From Bacillota bacterium (GTDB taxonomy: Bacteria; Bacillota; Clostridia; Christensenellales; CAG-138), in NCBI GenBank assembly GCA_023459335.1, contig JAEWUO010000009.1, positions 1 through 29,843 of the forward strand: a stretch of DNA of 29,843 nt, read 5' to 3'. A program made the position numbers and the translations under genes. Of this stretch, positions 9,288 through 15,665 are shown piece by piece (the stretch's first letter is position 1; every line of letters begins with the position of its first letter). The notes beneath the pieces are model-generated. The model was not told the origin of the DNA. It made no database searches and was given only the letters and a program-made list of their open reading frames with translations.

Positions 9288-10565
9288 TCACTCAAACAGC
9301 TGGTGCTTGAAGTCGCTTAAACCCATGCCCTGATCGGTAGCCGCGTCGAGCAGCGTGTTGGAGGAGGGGTAGCCCGCGGGCAGGCCGAGGCGCGCGTACA
9401 CGTCGTCCAGCGAAAGAGCCAGCATTTCCGAAGTCTGTTCGAGCGTGTCCGATCCGCTCAAATCGCTCGGCTCGTAGCCGTTGATCGGAAGATATTCCTC
9501 TTCTTCGCTCTCCGCGGTGCCGGACGGCGCGGTTTCGGCTGCCGCTTCTTCCTCGTGCCCGCCGCCTTCGCCGTCCTCGGTGGTGTATGTGGGAGAGCCC
9601 CAGTCGAGGCCGACGTACTTATTCGGCAGCAGCTGCATGTTTCCCGTCGCCGCCGCGATGCCCATCGGCGCAAAGAACAGAACGAGTGCGAGGATCGTCG
9701 CTATGATCGGATGGATGCGCAGTTTCTTTGAATATCCGGTGTGAATGGCGCCCTTGACCGGGCAGGCGGCGACGCACTCGTTGCAGCTGATGCACTCCGC
9801 GCTCGTGACGCGCCCTTTTTTCGCGTTCATCACGTCGATGTTCATCGGGCAGGCGCGGCTGCACTTGCCGCAGCGGATGCAGACGTCCTCCTCGACCCGC
9901 ACGGCGTAGGGGCTCGCTTTGCCGATGACGCCGTACAGCGCGCCCGCCGGGCAGAGGTACTTGCAGAAGAAGCGGTCGTATACGACGCTGCCTAACAGCG
10001 TGATCACGAGCACGATAAACCCGACGAGATAGGACGTGACCAGCGTGTTGAAATCCGCCAGATGCCCCAGCGCGTTGAAGGGGTCGTACGGCGTAATCCA
10101 GAGTTCGCCGGTGATCCACGCCATGCCGACTGTGACGGCAAGCACGACGTATTTGAGGTAACGCAGCGCGCGGTCGAGCTTCTGCGGCACGACGGGGCGT
10201 TTTTTAAAGAGTTTAGCACCGATCTTGCCGAAGAACTCCTGCAGCGCGCCGAGGGCGCAGATCTGCCCGCAGAACGAGCGGCGCATGAAGACGGCCAGCA
10301 GCACGGTGGAGCCGAAGAGCACAAACGTGCCGATCACGATCCGTTTTAAAAACGTGCCGACCGCGACCAGCGAGAGCATGGACTCCAGCCCGCCGTAGGG
10401 GCAGATCGCATGGATGGACGGGCCGACATAACCGAGCGTATGCAGCGCGGTCGCCGCGAGGACAAACGCAAGGAAACTGCCGAGCGTGACCCAACGCAGA
10501 ATGCGGGAGACGAGCGCAAGGCGCTTTTCGCGCTTGCCGTTCATGGGGGCGGGAGTGGCGGACAT
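9288..10565 (-). CDS. NapH-like membrane 4Fe-4S protein
   Basis: A 425-aa protein with about five membrane helices. It has two CxxxC-type motifs of the Fer4_5/NapH group (C99/C103 in CGQICALGALQEF; C201/C205 in CKYLCPAGALYG), then two classical ferredoxin clusters (C229-C239 and C258-C268). After a last helix (about 285-305) comes an acidic, Glu/Ala-rich linker and a small C-terminal domain (about 370-425, LDDVYARLGLPAGYP). NapH-like proteins pass electrons through the membrane between quinones or flavins and extracytoplasmic acceptors. AGGAGG lies 8 nt before the ATG. The DUF2202 lipoprotein gene lies 96 nt upstream in the same direction and is a plausible partner. The electron donor and acceptor are unknown. 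Confidence 0.88.
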   Translation of the reverse strand: MSATPAPMNGKREKRLALVSRILRWVTLGSFLAFVLAATALHTLGYVGPSIHAICPYGGLESMLSLVAVGTFLKRIVIGTFVLFGSTVLLAVFMRRSFCGQICALGALQEFFGKIGAKLFKKRPVVPQKLDRALRYLKYVVLAVTVGMAWITGELWITPYDPFNALGHLADFNTLVTSYLVGFIVLVITLLGSVVYDRFFCKYLCPAGALYGVIGKASPYAVRVEEDVCIRCGKCSRACPMNIDVMNAKKGRVTSAECISCNECVAACPVKGAIHTGYSKKLRIHPIIATILALVLFFAPMGIAAATGNMQLLPNKYVGLDWGSPTYTTEDGEGGGHEEEAAAETAPSGTAESEEEEYLPINGYEPSDLSGSDTLEQTSEMLALSLDDVYARLGLPAGYPSSNTLLDAATDQGMGLSDFKHQLFE

Positions 10566-10598
10566 ATTCGTTACCTCCTGTTGTTTTTCGCTCGCGGG

Positions 10599-10620
10599 TC
10601 GGCTGCTTTCCGGCAGCCGA
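10599..10620 (-). promoter_or_regulatory. Inverted repeat in the DUF2202 / Fe-S intergenic gap
   Basis: TCGGCTGC-TTTCCG-GCAGCCGA forms an 8-bp perfect stem. No U-tract follows on the minus strand, so it is more likely an RNA-stability or attenuation element than a terminator. Confidence 0.35.
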
Positions 10621-10661
10621 TCCGCTTGTGTTTCATACTTTTCATTCGGGAGTAATTTTGA

Positions 10662-11414
10662 TTACAGCTGGTTCTGGAAGGCGCGCAGGTGGTTTTCAGA
10701 GGCGTTCATGAGACTCTCGAACACGGTGCGCACATCCGACGGCAGGTTTTGCTCGAGGAACGTTTCATACATGGCGATGTTGTTCACCTCGGCGTTGACG
10801 CCCGCCTGATACGCTTCCGTCAGGCTGTTTACGCTGACGGCGCGGCTTGCTCCTTCGTCCGCGGGGGCCGCGATGCCATACAGGTCAAACAGCGGCAGAA
10901 GAGCGTCGATATGCGTTTCTTCGGCGCGGACGATGTTGGTAAACGGGCGGATGCTGCCGTTATCGCTCAGGATTTTGTCATACTCCGCGCGGGCGAGGTA
11001 TTCGTCCTGAATCGCATAGGTGAGCATGTCCGCAAGCGTCAGGCTGTTATCGTCCAGCGCGCCCTGGGAACCGTAACCCGCGAGGGAAAGCGTCTGATCC
11101 GCCGCGCTCAGGGCGAAGTCGGGGTCGGGTACGGCTGCTCCGTCGTAGAAGGGGTCGCAATCGTCGCTGTAACCCAGGCCGGCGTTTCCGTTTCCGCCGC
11201 GGTAGCCAGCGCCGAGCTGTGAGGATTCCACGCCGGAACCCGCGTAGCCGTTGCGTGTTACGATGCCGTCTTCATAAGCGGCGGGGTCGTTGGCGTAACC
11301 GTTTCCCGCGCCGATGCCGGTTTCATACGCGGCGGGAGCGGCGGCTGTGCAGCCAGCCAGGATCAGAGAGAATGCGAGGACCGCTGCGATGGCGATCGTT
11401 AATTTGCGTTTCAT
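10662..11414 (-). CDS. DUF2202 ferritin-like lipoprotein
   Basis: The start at 11414 is chosen because AGGAGG lies 9 nt upstream and the protein then opens with a lipoprotein signal (MKRKLTIAIA, hydrophobic core, lipobox LILAGC, lipidated C22). The open frame runs further upstream but through the preceding terminator. The mature 229 residues contain a Gly/Tyr/Asn-rich low-complexity stretch with two related YExGI...NGYA units (30-42 and 47-57), then the DUF2202 four-helix domain (about 122-250). Possible metal ligands: E138, E144, E165 with H168 (EETH), E209, E217, and the SENHLRAF motif near the end. DUF2202 is a ferritin-like clan member of unknown function. Placement outside the membrane, beside a membrane Fe-S protein, suggests redox or metal handling. 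Confidence 0.88.
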   Translation of the reverse strand: MKRKLTIAIAAVLAFSLILAGCTAAAPAAYETGIGAGNGYANDPAAYEDGIVTRNGYAGSGVESSQLGAGYRGGNGNAGLGYSDDCDPFYDGAAVPDPDFALSAADQTLSLAGYGSQGALDDNSLTLADMLTYAIQDEYLARAEYDKILSDNGSIRPFTNIVRAEETHIDALLPLFDLYGIAAPADEGASRAVSVNSLTEAYQAGVNAEVNNIAMYETFLEQNLPSDVRTVFESLMNASENHLRAFQNQL

Positions 11415-11528
11415 ACTATTGAACCTCCTGTGTTCGATTGGTATGCTTTCATGATAAAACGCAGTTGTGATGAAATCGTGATGGGTTCTTGAGAATTTGG
11501 TCATGGTTTGTTGCGAATTGTGTGCAGC

Positions 11529-11551
11529 AAAAAAACGCGCCATGAAGCGCG
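11529..11551 (-). terminator. Rho-independent terminator after the small membrane protein gene
   Basis: On the minus strand: CGCGC-TTCATG-GCGCG followed by seven T. It ends the HTH/hydrolase/membrane-protein transcript. The rest of 11415-11599 shows only the ribosome binding site of the DUF2202 gene; I could not place a convincing -35/-10 pair for it. Confidence 0.7.
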
Positions 11552-11599
11552 CTTTGAAACCTGCGATCGGGGAGGGAATGCGGTCGGGTTCGCCGCCGG

Positions 11600-12052
11600 T
11601 TACGCGGGAGGAGGGCCGGGAGTTTCGCGCCGCAGGATTACGCGGATGTAGTTTGCGAGAAACAACACCCCCGCGGTCAGGAGCGAGGCGCCAAGCCCGA
11701 CATAAAAAACCGCGATGAAGACGTCCGGCACGACGCCGGAGACGCGCAGCCCGATGCCCAGCGTCATCATAAACGCCATGATGATATATCCGCGCGCATC
11801 GAAAAAGCGGAAGAAATTTTGCCGTTCTTCTTCATACCGCAAAATACGCTCCGTATGCTTCCGAACCATTTTGCCGAAGACAAGCAACTGAAACGCGCCG
11901 TAGACAGCGGCGGAGAGCAGCGCCCGCCACCATGTGAAGTTGCCGCGGTAGGCTGCCAATCCGATCCGGACGATATTGAACCCCGCAATCGCCCAGACGA
12001 TCCCCGCGATCAGGATCAACGTGTTTTTCTTTACGGCCAGTTTCTTTTTCAT
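11600..12052 (-). CDS. Small four-helix membrane protein, unknown function
   Basis: The start at 12052 (MKKKLAVKKN) gives a 150-aa protein with a positively charged N-terminus. A GGAGGAG lies 13 nt upstream, longer than ideal, so the start is not certain; an upstream in-frame ATG at 12109 would overlap the hydrolase gene. Four hydrophobic segments are visible, beginning near NTLILIAGIVWAIAGF, ALLSAAVYGAFQLLVFG, GYIIMAFMMTLGIGLRVSG and FIAVFYVGLGASLLTAGVLF. A charged, probably cytoplasmic loop (RKHTERILRYEEERQNFFRF) lies between helices 2 and 3. The C-terminus is Arg/Pro-rich. I do not recognise a family. It is the last gene of the HTH-hydrolase transcript, 46 nt after the hydrolase. Confidence 0.75.
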   Translation of the reverse strand: MKKKLAVKKNTLILIAGIVWAIAGFNIVRIGLAAYRGNFTWWRALLSAAVYGAFQLLVFGKMVRKHTERILRYEEERQNFFRFFDARGYIIMAFMMTLGIGLRVSGVVPDVFIAVFYVGLGASLLTAGVLFLANYIRVILRRETPGPPPA

Positions 12053-12098
12053 GTATTTTCCGTTTCTCCTCCCGTTTTGTTCCGTCGGCGCGATGGTT

Positions 12099-12926
12099 TT
12101 ATTTCGCAAGAAACGGAATCATCCATTCATACGGCGTCGTGATCATATGCCCTGTGCCGGGAAGCATGCGGATTTGCGCATGCGGAATATTTGCGCGAAC
12201 CGCGCGCTCCCCCGCCTCGGAGTCGAGCAGGTCATCGCTCAGGCCTGCGACATACAGCACTGGCATGGTCAGGCGGCGCAGCGACTCGCCGGAGAACACC
12301 GGCAGCGGCACGCTGATTGGGTCGTAACTCGCGAGGATGAGATTCAGGAAATCCAGGATTTCCTGCGGAATCTGTGCGCCCTGGGCGACCTCTTCACTGA
12401 ACTTCAGATCTTCTCCGGTTTCCTTTGACTCTTGCGCCCGCTTCAGGTATTTCGAGGTGCTGTCGGCAAGCCCTCCGCTGGCGAAGAGCATCAGCTTTTC
12501 CACGCGGACGGGATAAGCGGCCGCAAACTTCAGCGCCATCCAGCCGCCGAGGGAGTTGCCCGCGAGGCTGACGCGCGGAAGATTCAGCGCGTCCAGCAGG
12601 GAAGCGAACCATTCGGCGTAGTCCTCGTTGTCGAGGCGCAGGCGGTACTCCGCGCTGTTGCCCGCTTCTCCCGGAATATCCGCTGCGAACACATGGTAAT
12701 CCCCCATCAGCGCCAGGATGTCGTTGAACCAAAACGCGCTGTTGGAGCAGCTGCCGTGCAGCAGCAGCACGGGAGGATCTGCTGCGTCGCCCGCTTCCAG
12801 CAGAAACGTTTCGCCGTACGGCGTTTCCACCGTTCGTTTGATGAACGGCATCGCGCTTAAAAACCGGTTGTAAACCGCGCGGAAAGCCTGCTTCTGCGCT
12901 TCGCTTTTATATACGCTCTTCTTCAT
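12099..12926 (-). CDS. Alpha/beta-fold hydrolase
   Basis: A 275-aa protein of the alpha/beta hydrolase superfamily. The oxyanion-hole motif is LLLHGSCSNSAFW, the nucleophile elbow is AGNSLGGW, the acid is within GLSDDLLDS, and the catalytic His is in GTGHM near the C-terminus. It has no signal peptide, so it is cytoplasmic. Such proteins are esterases, lipases, peptidases or C-C hydrolases; the cap region gives no substrate clue. The ATG overlaps the stop of the HTH regulator gene (ATGA), so the regulator and enzyme are translationally coupled. The regulator may sense a substrate or product of this enzyme (inference). Confidence 0.9.
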   Translation of the reverse strand: MKKSVYKSEAQKQAFRAVYNRFLSAMPFIKRTVETPYGETFLLEAGDAADPPVLLLHGSCSNSAFWFNDILALMGDYHVFAADIPGEAGNSAEYRLRLDNEDYAEWFASLLDALNLPRVSLAGNSLGGWMALKFAAAYPVRVEKLMLFASGGLADSTSKYLKRAQESKETGEDLKFSEEVAQGAQIPQEILDFLNLILASYDPISVPLPVFSGESLRRLTMPVLYVAGLSDDLLDSEAGERAVRANIPHAQIRMLPGTGHMITTPYEWMIPFLAK

Positions 12927-13369
12927 TTTGTTTCCTCCATATGGTATGGCTGCGGTTCTTCCGTCAGCATGGCGATTGCGTCCAGCATCGCCGCCGCAAA
13001 CCGCGCGCCGCCGTAGAGCGTGACACGCAGTTTCATTTCTTCAGGGATATACTGCATTTGGATGCTGCCCTGACCGAATTCCGGCGGCTTGCCGGTGTGC
13101 GCGGCGCCGAGCGCGTTCATGATACGGACGGCGGCGTCCTTGTTCGCCGCGCAAATATCCGCGACGCAGGATACGACCGCGACGGGACCGGGTTCGCCTT
13201 CCGGCGGGACGGTCTCGGTGAACAAGCTCAGGTCGTGCCCGCCGACGCGCCATGCTTTTCCAACCTTGACCGCGCGGAGTTTCCCTTCGCGAATGTACCG
13301 TTGCACGGTTTTCGGGTGCATCTGAAGAAGTTCCGAAATTTGCTCTACCGTATAATATGTTTCCTGCAT
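12923..13369 (-). CDS. Helix-turn-helix (excisionase/MerR-like) regulator
   Basis: The start at 13369 is chosen because GGAGGAG lies just upstream and the protein then opens at the DNA-binding domain (MQETYYTVEQISELLQMHPK); the frame is open further upstream, but that part crosses the promoter. It is 148 aa: an HTH_17 domain (about 1-55, with TVQRYIREGKLRAVKVGKAWRV in two pieces) and a C-terminal domain of about 90 residues (VAVVSCVADICAANKD, then KLRVTLYGGARFAAAMLDAI) that I do not recognise and that may bind a ligand or dimerise. It is the first gene of the operon, under a near-consensus promoter with palindromes just downstream, consistent with autoregulation. Confidence 0.85.
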   Translation of the reverse strand: MQETYYTVEQISELLQMHPKTVQRYIREGKLRAVKVGKAWRVGGHDLSLFTETVPPEGEPGPVAVVSCVADICAANKDAAVRIMNALGAAHTGKPPEFGQGSIQMQYIPEEMKLRVTLYGGARFAAAMLDAIAMLTEEPQPYHMEETK

Positions 13370-13398
13370 AGCGCTCCTCCGCAATTCGTATACCGGAA

Positions 13399-13416
13399 GA
13401 ATATTCCGAATAATTC
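13399..13416. promoter_or_regulatory. Paired AT-rich palindromes, candidate operator
   Basis: GAATATTC (13399-13406) and GAAT-A-ATTC (13408-13416) lie side by side, roughly +5 to +22 of the predicted transcript. A related GGAAT half-site recurs at 13435-13439, between -10 and -35. The position suits a repressor such as the HTH protein encoded downstream. Confidence 0.45.
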
Positions 13417-13427
13417 CTGATAGAGAA

Positions 13428-13456
13428 ATAATAGGGAATAATAAGGAACTTGTCAA
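13428..13456 (-). promoter_or_regulatory. Sigma-A promoter of the HTH/hydrolase operon
   Basis: On the minus strand, a perfect TTGACA (13456-13451), 17-nt spacer and TATTAT (13433-13428). The transcript would start about 50 nt before the ATG at 13369. Confidence 0.8.
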
Positions 13457-13471
13457 GCTGTTTTTATAAAT

Positions 13472-13496
13472 AAAAACTCCCGCATTTCTGCGGGAG
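13472..13496 (-). terminator. Terminator after the tandem DegV genes
   Basis: On the minus strand CTCCCGC-AGAAAT-GCGGGAG followed by TTTTTATTT. It sits only about 15 bp before the -35 of the next promoter. Confidence 0.85.
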
Positions 13497-13511
13497 CGGA
13501 ACCGCTTCTGC

Positions 13512-14402
13512 TTACGATTTCTTTCGGGAATCTCCCCAGAAGAATAGCGCAACCGTGCCGGGACCGGTATGGGAACCAACCACCGTGCCGACGCTGTTGA
13601 TCATCACCTTGCCGTCGAGCTTTGGAAAAGTCGATTCCACAAGCGACGCGACGGTCTTCGCGTCCTCGAGACAGGCGGAGTGCGAAAGGAAGCACTTTTT
13701 ATCGTAGCCCAGCCCTTTATCAGCGTGCAGCTCCATCTGTTTGACGATTTCGCGCATCACGCGCTTCTTTCCGTTGATCTTGAAGCGCGGGGTCAGGTGA
13801 CCCGCTTCGTCCATGTTCATGAGCGGGTAAATATTGAGCAGCGAACCGATGACGAACGCGGTCTGCGAAATACGTCCGCCGCGCTTATAGTGCGTCAGGT
13901 CGGTGGAGAAGAACCAGTGGTGCATCCGAAGCTTGTTTGCTTCGATCCAGGCCGCCGCGTCCTGAAGCGACGTTCCCGCGTCCCGCATGTCCGCCAGCGT
14001 GTCCAGCATCAGGCCGTAGCCGGAGGACGCGCCGAGGGAATCGACGACGACGATCGTCCGATCAGGATAACGCTCCCTGAGTTCGTCCCGCGCGAGCACG
14101 GCGCTGGCATAGGTGCCGGAGAGGCCGGAGGAGAAAGAAAGATGCAGGATATCGCTGCCGCCCTTGAGGATCGGTTCAAAAAACGCGAGGAATTGTTCCG
14201 TGTTCACGAGCGAGGTGGTCGGCATGGCGCCCGCTTCGATGCGCGCGTAGAACTCGTCAAACGGCATGCTCTGGCCGAGGTCGTCGGGGTATTCCACGCC
14301 GTCGATCGTGAAATGAAACGGTACATAGAGGATGTTCCTGCGGTCGAAATATTCCTTCGGCAGGTCGGCGGTGGAGCAGCAGGTCAGCGCGTACGGTTGC
14401 AT
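13512..14402 (-). CDS. DegV family protein (FakB-like) 2
   Basis: The start at 14402 (MQPYALTCCSTADLP) has GGGAGG a few nt upstream; an earlier in-frame ATG at 14465 would overlap the first DegV gene. It is 296 aa. DegV hallmarks are CSTADLP at the N-terminus, FTIDGVEYPDD, PTTSLVN, LSFSSGLSGTY, VVDSLGASSGYG, FFSTDLTHYKRGGRIS, and a C-terminal VGTVVGSHTGPGTVALFF that closes the lipid site. Family members (FakB) hold one fatty acid for phosphorylation by FakA. No FakA kinase gene is in the window. It follows the other DegV gene by 28 nt, so the two are co-transcribed. Confidence 0.92.
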   Translation of the reverse strand: MQPYALTCCSTADLPKEYFDRRNILYVPFHFTIDGVEYPDDLGQSMPFDEFYARIEAGAMPTTSLVNTEQFLAFFEPILKGGSDILHLSFSSGLSGTYASAVLARDELRERYPDRTIVVVDSLGASSGYGLMLDTLADMRDAGTSLQDAAAWIEANKLRMHHWFFSTDLTHYKRGGRISQTAFVIGSLLNIYPLMNMDEAGHLTPRFKINGKKRVMREIVKQMELHADKGLGYDKKCFLSHSACLEDAKTVASLVESTFPKLDGKVMINSVGTVVGSHTGPGTVALFFWGDSRKKS

Positions 14403-14430
14403 GGTATCCTCCCGGTGTTTATAGCGGTAA

Positions 14431-15258
14431 TCAAAACGCCATGATGACGCCTTTTTCGTTTGCATAAAGCGAGCTGAGCCCCCGTGTGGGAAGGATCAGA
14501 ATCTCGGCAAAGTGGTAACGCTGCTCAATCTCCGCTTTTAATTCTTCCGCGAGAGCGAGGTTGTAGCAGTGCGTGATTACGAGGCTTTGCCCCTCGGTGC
14601 TGCGGCCGTCTTTTTCGATCGTATCCGCGAGCTTCCGGACCACCTGTTTCCAGCCCTGCACATGGGAAAAGAGCGAGATATTGCCGTCCCCGTCCGCACC
14701 CATAATCGGGCGGATATGCAGCGTGGAGATGATCGTCGCGGTGATGCGGTTCAGCCTGCCGTTTTTCAGCAGGTTGTCGATGTTGTCCAGCACGAAAAAC
14801 GTGCGCATTTCCTTGATGAAGCGTTCGACTTTCTGGATGATCTCGGACTTCTGGAGCCCTTCCCGAATCAGCTTTCGCAGTTTCAGAATCAGCAGGACCT
14901 CTCCCGCCGCGGCGCTGCGCGAATCGAAGACGTGTACGTGTCCTCCGTTTTCCTCGGCAATCGTCTTGCCCGCCATGGCGCTGGCATAGGAGCCGGAGAG
15001 GTTGCCGGAGAGCGTGACCGCGAACGATTCGCCGCCGTCGAACGCTTCGGCATACAGTCCCGGCGCGGGGGCGGCGGAACCGACGCGGCCTTTGCAGGCG
15101 TGCATCCGCGCCATAAAATCCGGCAGATCCAGCGCGTCGTCGTCCGTATAGGATTCCTCCGCGAGCGTCAGAGTAAGCGGAACGCTCTTGACGTTCCACT
15201 CGTCTCGGAGTTCGCGGGTCAGGTCGCAGCTGCTGTCGGCGACGAGCGTATATTCCAT
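14431..15258 (-). CDS. DegV family protein (FakB-like) 1
   Basis: A 275-aa DegV protein. Motifs: VADSSCDLT at the N-terminus, VPLTLTLAEESYTDDD, GSAAPAPGLYAEAF, VTLSGNLSGSYASA, VFDSRSAAAGE, FVLDNIDNLLKNGRLNR, and an ending (LPTRGLSSLYANEKGVIMAF) shorter than that of its neighbour, lacking the usual GxHxGPG. It should bind a fatty acid or related acyl ligand. ATG at 15258 has GGAGA upstream. It is first in a two-gene unit; the tandem repeat array lies in its upstream region. The two DegV proteins are clearly different in sequence, so this is not a recent duplication. Confidence 0.9.
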   Translation of the reverse strand: MEYTLVADSSCDLTRELRDEWNVKSVPLTLTLAEESYTDDDALDLPDFMARMHACKGRVGSAAPAPGLYAEAFDGGESFAVTLSGNLSGSYASAMAGKTIAEENGGHVHVFDSRSAAAGEVLLILKLRKLIREGLQKSEIIQKVERFIKEMRTFFVLDNIDNLLKNGRLNRITATIISTLHIRPIMGADGDGNISLFSHVQGWKQVVRKLADTIEKDGRSTEGQSLVITHCYNLALAEELKAEIEQRYHFAEILILPTRGLSSLYANEKGVIMAF

Positions 15259-15355
15259 CGATGATTCTCCATTACTGCATCTTGATTTTATGTCGCGTGT
15301 GAAAACAACAGCTTAACAGGAAACATTCAAACAAAGTTCAATAGAACTTCAACGG

Positions 15356-15611
15356 ATATTCAACTTTTCGAATAGGAGCTGTTGATTTCAACGCAGAATC
15401 GTCCAAAAGATTTTTCGAAATATTCAACTTTTCTAATATAGAAGCTGTTGATTTCAACGCAGAATCGTCCAATAGATCTTTCGAAATATTCAACTTTTCT
15501 AATATAGAAGCTGTTGATTTCAACTATAGAAGCTGTTGATTTCAACGCAGAATCGTCCAATAGATCTCTCGAAATATTCAACTTTCCGAAGATACGATGT
15601 TGATTTCGGCG
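15356..15611. repeat. AT-rich tandem repeat array (~66-bp unit, about 3.5 copies)
   Basis: The gene-free stretch 15259-15665 holds this array. Units begin with ATATTCAACTTT at 15356, 15420, 15486 and 15574, so they are 64, 66 and 88 bp long, with a truncated, diverged last copy. Each full unit contains GAAGCTGTTGATTTCAACGC (GGAGCTG... in the first) and CAGAATCGTCCAA. The third unit is 88 bp because it holds an extra 22-bp direct duplication. The stretch is far more AT-rich than its surroundings. On the minus strand one frame reads a 22-residue repeat (LNISKDLLDDSALKSTASIL), but the 64-bp unit and the 22-bp duplication break it, so I treat it as non-coding. The remaining bases, 15259-15355, show no clear promoter for the DegV gene. 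Confidence 0.9.
15503..15546. repeat. Perfect 22-bp tandem duplication inside the array
   Basis: TATAGAAGCTGTTGATTTCA plus AC occurs at 15503-15524 and again, identical, at 15525-15546. Identity suggests a recent slippage event within one 66-bp unit. Confidence 0.95.
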
Positions 15612-15642
15612 CAAAAAAGCCGGTTCCCAGCGGAAACCGGCT
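15612..15642 (-). terminator. Terminator after the second two-component operon
   Basis: On the minus strand AGCCGGTT, 9-nt loop, AACCGGCT followed by TTTTT. It lies just after the kinase stop and before the repeat array. Confidence 0.85.
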
Positions 15643-15665
15643 ATACTGCGCGTCAAATGCACCGC

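Noticed and set aside
15356..15611. CRISPR array
   Set aside because: Units follow one another directly with no unique spacers, and no cas gene is nearby.
15338..15662. Repeat-encoded protein on the minus strand (22-residue units)
   Set aside because: The frame changes at the 64-bp unit and at the 22-bp duplication, no ribosome binding site is visible, and the longest version starts across a terminator hairpin.
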